From: Eopsaltria australis
Taxonomy: Eukaryota > Chordata > Aves > Passeriformes > Petroicidae
NCBI GenBank assembly: GCA_034509425.1
Contig: JAVTVJ010000143.1
Location: forward strand, 2,536,001 to 2,600,000
Length of the DNA: 64,000 nt
Direction of reading: 5' to 3'
Shown: piece after piece, positions 25,736 through 37,070 of the stretch
How positions within the stretch are numbered: the first letter of the stretch is position 1
Layout of the letters: every line of letters begins with the position of its first letter
Position numbers and translations under genes: made by a program
The notes under the pieces: generated by a model
Told to the model about the DNA's origin: nothing
The model's input: the letters and a program-made list of their open reading frames with translations, nothing else
Database searches by the model: none

Positions 25736-28700
25736 AAATAAGCTTTGCCTACTACTCAAGCACTGAGAGACTAGAAACAGCAATTGATTTGTAGGAACAA
25801 GATTATGTCAGACCTTTCCAACCACAGCAACTCAGGCTGTTTTGCTCTATGTCCTCTCCCGTGTGCACACAGTAGAGCACATTATGGTATTTACAGAGTG
25901 AGCATGTGGGAGCAGAGTGCAGGACATCCTAACTGCTCTTGCTCCGTCACTGACTACTACCTTGCAAATATAACAAACAATTAAAAGCCTGAATTGTCAT
26001 GTTTGCATTTTCTTGTGATTTACTCAGACAGCAAACTCTTCAGACAAGCAGTAGCTCTTCCTCCTTCTCTTCACAGCACCAAGCACCAACCAGTGCAGAA
26101 CATGATTTGTTAACAGCACACTACTTCTAGACAAAGAATAAAACACACGTGCTCCGAAATTAAACCCCAAAACTAAACCTTTGGCAAGGGGAGCTAAAGA
26201 CAGAAGAAGAAAAAAGATGTTTATCAAGTTTATGAAATTTATTATTTTTCTCAAACTCATGCCAGCTTTGAATGCAAGTACCAAAGAAATACAAGCAAGC
26301 AAAACATGGAGTTGTGGAAGAGTTTACCTTCCTCCAGTTAAAAATCCAGGTGCTTGTTTAATGTGAAACCAGAGAAAGAAAACTGGCAATAAGCTGCAAG
26401 CTACCTCTACTGAGCCCCTTCCTCTTCATCACTACTGGCACCCTTTTGCCACACTCCTTTTCAGTCCTGCTAGCCCAAGAAAACATTGATCACAAGCTAA
26501 GCTTGGTGCACCATACCCTTTTCACTCTTCTGTAACTTCTTCTCCTGGAGGGAACGTGTCCATCAGGATAATCAGCTCTCCAGAGAGAGGAGATGGCATG
26601 CAGAATGTGTACAGCAGGTCCCACACCAGCTCCAATCCTGGGCAATGCGCTGTTAAAGGTAATTATTTAGAAAGCCAAAACCCACAGAACAACACTTGCA
26701 GGGGTTGCCATCTCTTGGATTTAAACTTATTCCTATCATCACGTTTTAGAGAGACTCCATGGCAAAACCTGTCCCAGATATTTGTTATTTGGGGCCAGGA
26801 CACCATTCTTAGAGTAAGAAGCTCGAACTGGTCTTGAAGGTAGCTTTAAAATGGGGATCGAGTGACAACTAGTGGAGATTTTCCTCAGTGCATCGCCGTG
26901 GATTTTTCTGCACGATGTAATCTGCACCAAGAAAATAACACTGAAATAACACAGATGCAATCCAATTACGGAGAAAAGCGTTCTAGGAAAAACATGCACG
27001 CTTATGTGAAGACAAGGGGAATGGGAATGTGTTCCTGTGACCCTAAGCTGTTCAGATCCATAGACTCACACACATACACAAGAAACCAGCCCCACAGGAA
27101 CATGGAAGCGAAGATGGTAGGAGTCAGAAGTTAGGAGAAAGTAGCATTATCTTCCTCCCAGTACATTCTTAAAGAGGATGTATCCTTAAAGAGTTCCAGA
27201 TGACTATTAGCTGACTATTATGGCTCTTCAGCAAGAGGCAGGGGTTGAACTATTCTGTTTTACAGTCTACGAATCTCTCCAGTCTGTGTATGCTTTTACA
27301 CTCAACAACACGATGTAACAACAAGTTCCACAGCTCCATTCCATGTGACAGGAAAATATATTTTCATTTACTTAATATCTACTACTTATTTCATTGGATA
27401 GTTTCTAATGCCTTATTTATGAGAAGGTGAACATTCATTCCCTAATTCATCTTCTCTTCTTCCTTCATGATTTCATTAGCCTTCTCCTGCGACCTCTAAT
27501 TTGCCTCTTTTCCAGGCTGACGAGCCTAGAAATTGATGAATTCACACACAGCAGAAAAAAAATCCTTCTTTTTATTTGCCTCTTTAATCACCTCTGAACA
27601 CGGTGCTTACTCTTCCAAAGACTTATTAGGAGCAACTTTCCCAAGGCAGCATTAGTTGAAGTATGACTCATCATCACTACCCTCTCATGTACTTTGTGGT
27701 GTTTTTGGGTAGGGAAGGGAAGGAGGTTATTTGCTTTTTACATGCAATATTCTGCATTCAGTGGTGATTCACTTTAACTGTCATTTTATCACCTGGCCAC
27801 TCAGTATTGAAAGAACCTCTACAACACTACAAGGTGCTTTTAAATCTGGCTACTGTGATTTTTTTATAATACCATTGTGCTTTATTAGTATCAGACCCTG
27901 GTAAAGTACTACAGCTCTAACACAGCCATCAAAACATTAGGAAAATAATCCTCCCACGCAAATAGCTAAACAAGAGTAAGAAACTGCAACAAGATCCTTG
28001 AGGAAGTTTTGGGAATTTACCCTGCTAAGGTTTCCTGTCCAAAGCACTGTGGTCCTGGTGCACTGACACTGAGAAAGCAATGGCTGATGTTGTTATAACA
28101 ACTTCTGAATTTGGTAAAAGGGGTTGGGAGAGGGGGAGAGAAAGAACAGGGCAGAGGGGAAGTGCCAACTATAAATGTTTTTCAAGAATTCTGAAGTAAC
28201 ATTATTCACTGCTTGTCACAGAAAGCTGAATCTCTAAAGTGCTTTAAATCATAACTAAAAGAATACAGAGAAAGTTGTAGATCTGTCAATTTTTACTATT
28301 ATTGTAGGTCTCCTCTTTAGCGTAAGTGCCCTGTCATTAAAAGGAAAAAGAAAGGACAAACTAAGTTTCTGCTCCTCCTGACTGCAGAAGAAAGTCTGGT
28401 AATAAAAAGCCTAAATGCTCATAAAGCAGAAGACAAAAACAAAACCCAATACTGTGAAATAACCTCGTGATTTAAAAAATATCTCCTTCTTCTGAAGATA
28501 TGACTCATCGTATGATTGCTTGTGGATTGGCTGTATCATTACAATGAGAGTAGCAAATGTGTCAATTAATTTATTAATATTTGCAGTTTCAATTTTCATG
28601 GCTGATAGAGAGATATGAAAGACTGAACAAGGAAACAGTTTAATCTCTCTCCAGAACACTTCATGTTTTTAAATCATCTCTCCATTCAATCGACATACTG

Positions 28701-31700
28701 AGCACAGCCAGCTCAATACATGAATGCAATAAATTAATGTGGGCTACAGATAAAATTCAGATTCTGCAGAAGCTGAGTGCCTGTGTTCAAAACAGGAGCA
28801 AGGACTTCGCAATCTTGCTGCATAGCACATGTCACTGGCTCTTGGTTCTACATCTTTCCTTTGGTCTAGCTGCTTGGTTCCTCAGGCTCACCAGGCTGCA
28901 GGCTGTTCCCAAGAATACTTAGCTAACCAAATGCCTGAATTGTGACTACATCAGTGAACTATCCTGATACAAATCCTGCTCCTGTAATCTTCCTCCCAGC
29001 TGCCAGGAACACTGAGTTGATGATCTTTGTTTAGCTGGATGCACACCCAAAGCACCACTCAGCTCCGCAGAGGATGACTGGCTGCCAGTCCAGTGCCACA
29101 TGACATGAAAGAGCCATAAAACATCAAGGAGTAAGAAAGTGACATCCCCAGAGCCAAGAATGAAAACCACTGGGAAAAAGGGGGCTAGAAAAGCCAGACA
29201 TAGACAAAAAGAAGATGCAAAAATATCAGTGGGACAAAAGGTAAAGAGGACTTCAGAGAATATTCATCATAGCAACTAGGGATTAACAAGGAAGGACTGT
29301 AAGAGATGAGCAAGGTAAGCAAAGTACAGTGTGCCATGTCCTCCCTTCACAAACACAGTATTGGGGGAGCTTTGGTGTAGATTTAGGGCAGCCACAGTCA
29401 CCCATTTACACCCTAACTGTGAGGAACATGTAAAACCCATGGGCACATAGGGGCTGTATTACAGTGGCTTTGTCTCCAAGCACAGCTAATGCTGCAGCGC
29501 TTATTAGCATCAGGCTGCTAAAATATAAAGTGATCACTGCACAGGTGAAAAAAAAGGAAGGCTCCTGGGAATACATCCCAACAAGGAACAGAATGATCCT
29601 TATCTCATCAAGCAAAGTAAACAGAGCAGCACGGATTCACCAAGAACGATAGGTAATTAGAGGTACAGTCAAAACCTATGGAAAAATCAATGGAAGATTC
29701 ACAGCCCCATGCAGATTCTCAATCAGACCCCTTAGTTGTGATGCACACATATCAATAACAGAGCTGCATGTATCATTTGGCCACACTAAAAGGAAATATT
29801 TCCCAGGTTAGAACAGAATTACAGTCAGCTAAGGAAAAAACATTAGGAGCAGATTCTAGCTCCTCTGGGGGAGTGCAGCCATTGGGAGGAGGTACAATAC
29901 ACAGTGTCTTATAAACAAAGATTTTTAAAAAATGCATATGAAGCCATACATGAGAAACACAAAGATTCAACACTGGGGAATTCATTCAATAATTCTACTT
30001 TAGTCTCTTTATATACAAAAGCAACTGGGGCAAATAAAACATAATGAGACAAAAAGCCCATAAAATTATCTACCAAGGGAATGGAACAGAGAAAAATTCT
30101 TTTGGGGGGCTTTGGTTGCTGTTAGTACTGAAACCATAGTCAGCACTATTTCTCTCATTGATGAAGGAATGTACACTCCCTCTTACACAAAATATAAATG
30201 TCACTGTGCTTTTCCATGGCAAGAGAGAAGGACAGAGCTTAAACAAGCTTATAGTGACTGTCACTGGAAGTACTGAAGGAATTGTTGGGCAGTCCTGCAT
30301 ATTTTGCTAAGCATCTTACCAAACACAGTGGGCACAATGTTAGGGGGACATTGTCCCTGTCCTAAAGGACTTCTCAACAAAGGTCCCCAGGAGATTCACA
30401 GGTGAAGCAGCCTGTCCTGATGGCATCACTCCCCAACTCAAAGCTCCTCAGGAAGGCACTCCTTACTTAAGACTGAGGAGTGCTGAGCAGAGGCAGCCTT
30501 GCTGCTGCTGGAGGAGCTGGAGCAGAGGGGCTGAGCAGAGAGCACACCAGCCCCAGCAGGCAGTTCTCTCCCACCTTCCACACCCTGCTCCTCCCTGGGC
30601 AGCAACAGAGCACTGACATGGGCAAAGGAAGGGGGATAAGGGCAGCTGTGTCACACTGAGCAGCTTCTCCCTTGAGCTTTGCAGGTATTCCCCATGCAGC
30701 AGCTGTCTCATCGTCTCCCAGCTTGCTGCTGGCACAGGAGAGTGCTCTGGGAAGACTGAGAATGAGAAAAGTTGTCAGTTTTGGTGACCTTTAAGTAGAG
30801 CTCCTCTTGCCAGATGTGACATGGAAGAAAACATGAAGGAGATTTTTCGGAACTGCATGACAAATGAAGACTCAGGCTGACAGAGCAGATGGGGGGCGAT
30901 GTCTCAGTACTGCACAGGACAAGATACACAGGGCAGGGGTGGGCTGTGAAGAGCTGACAACGAAGATGAGTGTTTTGCACTTGGGTGGTGAAAAAGGAAG
31001 AAGCCCTGTGAGCTGGCAGAAAAAATGTTCAAAGTAACAAGCCAGAACAATATTTGTAACCACATTCTTGGAACAGGGAGAAAACATACAACTCTGACAG
31101 ACAATGAACTGTCTTGGGAGCCACAGAGGCCAGAATGAACTGCACAACCAGACATTTTGCAAATCACTGTTGTAGGACTGTGCCCTGGCGCCTTAACGCT
31201 AGCAATCCTGGGAGGATTGCATTTTAAGTACTGTCTGAGCTTGCAGTCAGCCAGCCACAATGGACCAGAAGGGCACAGCTGCCTTCCAGGCAGCCAGTGA
31301 CAGCATTTAAGTTGTTGTCCCTCCCAGGCACAGAAAAGAAACCAACCTGCTTTCATCTGATTTGCAACAATAGAGCATGGCCCTCAAAGCTCATGTTCTG
31401 GCCACTATTCCCCCACGCTCCACATTTGTTTCTCAAGCCACCCAGGGCTGTGCAAGGTGAGGCTTAGGAGTTAGTACATTGGACTTTACAGACTCCTTGG
31501 TCAGAATGAGACACAGCTCAAGAAGCCTAAGAACAGAAGAAGTACCATCTTTCCTGCTGTTCATCGTGAGATAACTACCATATCTTGACAGCCCTTCACC
31601 CAGCAGAACTACAGATTGCATCAGCAGACTACAGACTGCATGGCACTCCTGCTATCAACCCCATTCCAGAACCCTGGCACAAAGACTTTATACACTGATC

Positions 31701-34700
31701 CCAAAACCAAGCTCAAAACTCCTCTCCCTGCTGGCCACAAGTACATTATACTGCTTCACAACAAACCTGCAGCCAACTGAAAATACTCAAAACAGAGAGT
31801 GAATATATTCTAATAGAAAAACAACTTGTTGCTTATTCCACACACCAAATGCAGTTGTGTTTTGTACTTCATGCAAACCAACTGCAGAACTGCTGGTTCC
31901 CACAGTAGTCCCAGACCCTGAAATGTGACACAGATGTGACTGGTCAAGGGATACACATCAGGGTATCAGATCCATCAGCAGATTACAGGAAATCAAGCAG
32001 GTTATAGTGCACGTGCTGAGACAGCTGTTTTCCATGTGCCCCTCAACCTGCTACAGCCACAGATTTAAGCAATGAACTCCTACAGCTGGATAGGCCAGGA
32101 ATTTGTTTCCACAGCTCTGCCCACAACAAGCCCAAACTCAAAGGCAGAGACCAGATTTCCCTCACAAAAAGGCTTTGTCTAAATACCACACCATGATGCC
32201 ACACCAGGAATGATGTAGACCACAAATGCAATAAAAGTCACAAGCATAAGTTATTAATTCATTATTGATAGTCAAGATTATTGCTGACAAAACATTTATC
32301 CTAATAAACACAAGGCACACAGTTAACTCCATAGACATTAATCAAAACCCCTTAAATACATATACAGAATGAGTGAAAAAAAGCACTAAGCATAAGGGTG
32401 GAGCAGGAAGTAAGCAAAATGCCATAGTCTACTCAAAAAATGTAAATGCTAGGGTGGATATTTTGCTTCCAGACAAAAATCAGCCATCATATCAGGTCAT
32501 GTGAATTTTAAGTTTAATTTACAGTATGATGCCGAGACAAGACTTTGTCAGTAACTTGGTAAAAAACAACTTGTACAGAACAAATACAGACTATGTATGG
32601 GATTAAAATCAGTGCCAGCAACTGAAAAATATGAGTTTTGTGAGTAGCAAGATGATGGCAGCTTTCTTCCTTCCAAGTATTTGGATAAATTTTAAATTTA
32701 ACCCTCAGTTGTCCATTTCCTACCTCTTTAGCAGCCAACTTCTCTAACTGGCATAGCCAACTGCAGGTTTCCTCCACAATAGAATTCTATTCTATTCCTC
32801 CTGGGAATAGACATTAAAAGTTCCTGTACTTTACCTGGAAAGGACACTGAAACTCTGAGACAAATAGGGAGTTTTTCTCCAGTGTTTAACTGAAGTGGAC
32901 ATGAAAGAACAGGAATCTCACCCAGAAGAAAATTCTGCAAGTCTGAAAGAACTGCATGGATCTGATATTTGGAAAAGCTTTTTGTTTTAGTATTCCTTCA
33001 GCACCACTGATGCTTTCAAGAAGTGTTTGCTCTTTGTGCTCTTTTCACCTACTATACAATGAAAAAATTCACAAACCAAATAAATATTTGTTTTCTCTTC
33101 CAAGTCTCCTTTAAGATCACAATCCATCCTGACATCAGGACAAGGAGTTCATTTTAATGTTTAAAGTAATTCATCACTGATCTAAGCTGCACCAAGAATA
33201 AATGTGCCTCAAAAATATGTAGTTGCCAAGTCTTTACAGAGCCATTTGAAATGTCTAATGCAATCACAGGATTGTAGTTTGCTTCCACTAGAAAGGCTCT
33301 TACATTTACATTAATCTCTGGGAATTGTCCTGCACTACAGAAATCTGAGTACTCAGATTATTGGTTTGACCACATCTGAGCTGCACACTCTGACTTCTGA
33401 CTATGCGCTTGAGCAGAAACCTGTGTGTGGCAGCTCTGTACCCTGACATAAAGCAATAATTACCATGTGATGAGAGGCCCAACTGAGAGCATGTCCCCAC
33501 TGATTTCGAAACAAATCCTCAGGATAAATCCTGTGCATCTTTACAAAGTCAGACTGGGAGGTAAAAAGAAGACATAGTATTCTATTGATTTTGCAAAAGA
33601 AGAACTGAAGCAGGCAGAGTTGATATACAAAGTCATGTAGGCACCTAATCTTCTCAAGATCAGCAGGAGTTAGAGATCTGTATGATTTTCACAGATTTGG
33701 CCACAATAGATATGTCTACAGTCACACCAATGAGATTTATTTTCTCCTGGGCAGTTGGGGGCCATCCTCAAGCCCCAGCCCTGAATCCCTAACTCTCAGC
33801 CTCTGGCTTCAGTCCTAAGAAACCAGAGGGCTCTGAAGGCTGTGAAGCTCCACTGGGACAGGAGGGCAGGCTCATGCTATGGCTCTGCCCCTCTCTGCAG
33901 CATGGACAAGTAATCAGCTCCTGGCTTGCAGGTGACACATATGCTTAGGTGCCAAAATCTGTGTCAGGGCCACTGAACCCTTGCCTGGAAGCTTACAGGC
34001 TCTCTTCTCATACACATTTTGGAAAGCAGCAGGGCACTATCCTCCTGTTAAACAGGCCACAGAAACCTAGTTACTTCCTTACTCTGAAGGGAGAGGTAGA
34101 ATAGCTCTAGGTCAGGATTAGGAATACAGGCAGACTAACGTGGGAAAATCTGCCCTGTTATTTCAGCTCTGCCAACTTTCCCCATGTCATCTAATACTTG
34201 ACACTTCACTAAGCACCTAAGCTTCTCAAGAGAGATCATTATACAATAATCACATTTTTATTAGAGGCTATGTTTTATTTTGTATTTTTGGCCTTCATGT
34301 TTGTGAAGAAAAATTAAGTGTGACCTTCAGTAGGGTTTAATGCAAGATGCCCTGGAAAAAGCAGCATATTGTGACTGTGTGATGCCTAGAACATCAGATT
34401 TGGAGATGCTCAGGGACCCACAAGAGAGGGACAGAGGGCATCAGTCTCAGAAGTATCTACAAATTAAATCATGCGCATAAGAGATCAGAAGAGGAAGAGT
34501 TCAAATCATTGGGCCATGTGAGCAGGGCTTCCATTTGGGTACTTTGTGAGCATGCAGTCAACCAGCCTTGCAGATTTACTATACCTCACGCACATGAGAG
34601 CTGGCTCGGTGGTGCATGACAAACCAGATTGTGGCAGATACCATGACATTCAAGGTGGCACTTCCGAGAAAAGGCTCCAGGGCACGGGTTTAGGTCTTCT

Positions 34701-36180
34701 GGGGACACAGCCACAAGAGACAAGAGATGCAGGCAAGTACCTGAACAAACACAGTGCTCCTGTCTATATACCTGTAGCCTCCCTGCCCATCAAATTCTTG
34801 TGACATTGCTGAAGATCACATCAAAACATTAAGTTCAGGCTTTAAAAAATGTCATGATAGCAAAATGACAGTATTCTGATAGTAAATGCAAACGCCATTC
34901 AAAAAATTCAGGAAAATTCTCACAGCAATGTTAAAAATAACATATGCACCATGTGGATATGTTAATGTGCTGTCTTTCAGCCTGGCACACTGGGCTAGAC
35001 GATGGCAGGGCTATTTGTTGTGTGTGTTTTAAGAACAGTTACAACCTTAAAAATAATAATTCTTGTTCACTCACTCTCCAGAGTTCACACTCAAGATTTG
35101 CTGTCCCTTACAGGGAAGAAAACCTTTCTTGTCTTCAGAACGCTTGCAATGCCATTTCAAGTACTACAATGTTCTGCTACCAGTGAAAGGTGCCACCTCC
35201 ACAGCCCCATAAACTGAAATCGTCCCTACTGCAGCTTCAGTCCAGCCATGCTAACACACTGCCCTTCAGCTGCTCTTTGGCATCACCGCTGATTTGGCTC
35301 CTCTTAAGGACCATTAAACTGCTGACCTCTCCCTCCAGATGACCCCGTGTGGCTGTGCCAGCTGTGCCAACCAGCTGGCCCTGGCATCACAGCGCTTCAT
35401 TTAAGCCACTGAAGAGCTAGGACATGGCAGGATTGGACAGCAATGCCATATTAACAAGAAGGAACACTGACTTTTAGGGCTGAAAATCAGGATGGATGCA
35501 TGAGTTCCTCTTGAAAGCACACTGCCACTGAACAATAAAACACAGCACGGGGATGGGGTGATTTAATACTGCAGCATTGAACTCTGCTGCTGCTAGAGAT
35601 GTTCCCCTTCCAGCCCGGCAGCGCAGAGTACAAAGCCTCGACAATCTTCACGCTGACAAAGGGTGCTGAGGGGCACACTGACACCCTGGACTCCCACTAT
35701 GAACTGAGTAGCTGTGAAACCTCCCCTAAATCTCCTCACCTGCATGCCCTGGCCTGTGCTACCCAAAAGGTCTCTGCATTGCGTTCAGCTCTGGTTTGAT
35801 TGAACAATAAAAGAGTTTCGACAGCAGGTGCTACTGGAGTAGATTTTGCAGCAGACCACTGACCAACAACAGGTAGCAGTAATTTCAGAAAAGTACCACT
35901 TTAGTCCTCATACTGGCCAGGTACTCAATATTTAAAGACCACATGGCTGGTCTTTGATTGCTCTCATTCAACAGAGCTCTGAAGAACAAGTACTGCATTA
36001 CTTTGCCTCATTGAAGCTTCAGCCCAAAGTCCTCAGTACCTGTAAGAGCAGTGGTTTGATTTAAGTCCCCTCCCTGAAGCCAAGATTCATCATTTTCAGC
36101 AAAAAGAAAGGACAGTATATTTGTTCAGTGCTGAAGCCCCTGGGACTCAGAAGACAAGATGAAATGGAAATTTTCTTCCC

Positions 36181-36202
36181 TTTTTTTTTTTTTTTTTTTT
36201 TT
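36181..36202 (+). repeat. T22 homopolymer
   Basis: Twenty-two consecutive T residues are followed by CCACAG, so the tract forms an almost ideal polypyrimidine tract and 3' splice site. It could instead be the poly-A tail of a minus-strand retroposon, but I recognise no retroposon body beside it. Confidence 0.8.
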
Positions 36203-36208
36203 CCACAG

Positions 36209-36259
36209 GTTTCTATGACCAGTGAGACAAGATGGGTTCTTAAGAGGAGAGGTCCCCTG
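36209..36259 (+). CDS. Candidate penultimate exon of unidentified plus-strand gene (partial)
   Basis: The acceptor is very strong: a 22-base T run, then CCACAG. Only one frame fits the downstream exon. It encodes 17 residues beginning VSMTSETRW and ends at CTG followed by the donor GTACAG. The exon is 51 bp, starts and ends in phase 0, and so joins cleanly to the phase-0 acceptor at 36829. The donor is below consensus at position +5. A small exon created by chance next to a T run is a real alternative, since in this frame the reading stops soon after the donor. No domain can be read from 17 residues. Confidence 0.3.
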
Positions 36260-36828
36260 GTACAGAGCACAGACTGAATGTTGTCAAGATGGTACATGCC
36301 AGTCATTAGGATGCTAATTGGCCCTGACAGGACTCTGGTGACTGAAGTGAACATCCACACTGTCACTACCTGGAAGCATTGCTGCAGGGAACAGCTCCAA
36401 GGAGCCTAAGGAAAGAAGTGGGTGTGAAGAGGTAGAGAGATGAGGGATGTTTATAGTTCTCTACGACTGTCTGCATCACGTATTTAAACAGGGGGGAAAA
36501 TAATTCTGTCTTTCTACACTGCGCTGATAAAAAATTCCACTAAAAAATCACTTTGGGTAATTTACATTTAAATGGACTTTGCACACAAAGTAGATTATTT
36601 TGCTGGTCATGTTTACAGTTCTTTCCCTGCTCCCCTTTCCCAGGACTCCATGACTCTTGTCTCCTGCACCATCTTTTCTTTCTGTCTCCCAACCGATCCA
36701 ATTAAAACACCAAAAATAAATTATCTTGTCAGATTTCCCCACCACCAACTCTCTCCTCTATTTCTGTCAGAGCTTTACCTCATCTTGAAAAATTCTGCTG
36801 TGTTGATTGTTTTTGTTTATTTGCCTAG

Positions 36829-37041
36829 GTGGCCAGATTTGTCATCTATGAACTAGATTTACAGCACTTTCAAAGCAGAGAATCAAAAGTTTCTGAACAG
36901 CTCATGGGTGACCATTTCCAGTTTTGGTTGGACAACATTCTTGTAAGGCTGGAAGAGAACCAAAGGGAAGGTGCAAAACTGAGACTAGATTATCTGCAAA
37001 TTATAGAGAAGGCAGAGAGTTATCAAAATGTGGATTGCTGA
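36829..37041 (+). CDS. Terminal coding exon of an unidentified gene, charged helical C-terminus (partial)
   Basis: The segment follows a good 3' splice site (TTTTTGTTTATTTGCCTAG) whose TAG is itself an in-frame stop, so the coding sequence must begin at 36829, in phase 0. It encodes 70 residues and a TGA. Residues 1-13 read VARFVIYELDLQH. The remainder is rich in Glu, Gln, Arg and Leu with a helical or coiled-coil pattern, including a FQFWLDNIL core and a REGAKLRL stretch. Codon use looks coding. AATAAA lies three bases after the stop, so the 3' UTR would be very short. I do not recognise the protein. The aromatic FxFW core within a helix loosely recalls the C-terminal coils of SYCP2/SYCP3-type chromosome-axis proteins, but spacing differs and this is only a suggestion. 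Upstream exons should lie to the left of this point. Confidence 0.65.
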   Translation: MARFVIYELDLQHFQSRESKVSEQLMGDHFQFWLDNILVRLEENQREGAKLRLDYLQIIEKAESYQNVDC

Positions 37042-37043
37042 AA

Positions 37044-37049
37044 AATAAA
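37044..37049 (+). terminator. Polyadenylation signal AATAAA
   Basis: A canonical AATAAA sits three bases after the stop of the preceding exon. A GT-rich downstream element (GGTGTTTTTTGTACTTC) begins about 12 bases later, as expected for a cleavage site near 37060-37070. Confidence 0.6.
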
Positions 37050-37070
37050 TGTTATTGGACGGTGTTTTTT

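Larger units (their letters stand above)
22179..36180. other. Noncoding DNA, presumably intron of the plus-strand gene
   Basis: No recognised gene. If the terminal exon at 36829 is real, this stretch should hold introns and perhaps further small exons of the same gene. Its notable contents are a long open frame at 22622-23041, a perfect inverted repeat at 24465-24492, an AT-rich block at 24893-25230 and a G/T-rich tract at 25596-25735, each listed separately. GC-richer patches near 30500-30620 and 33750-33900 show no coding or repeat identity. Confidence 0.4.

Noticed and set aside
30904..31356. 150-codon minus-strand open frame
   Set aside because: Overlaps two other open frames on the same strand and has no recognisable motif. 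Local composition explains it.
36181..36202. T22 run as the tail of a minus-strand retroposed gene
   Set aside because: No retrocopy body or target-site duplication is visible beside it. Its position fits a splice acceptor better.
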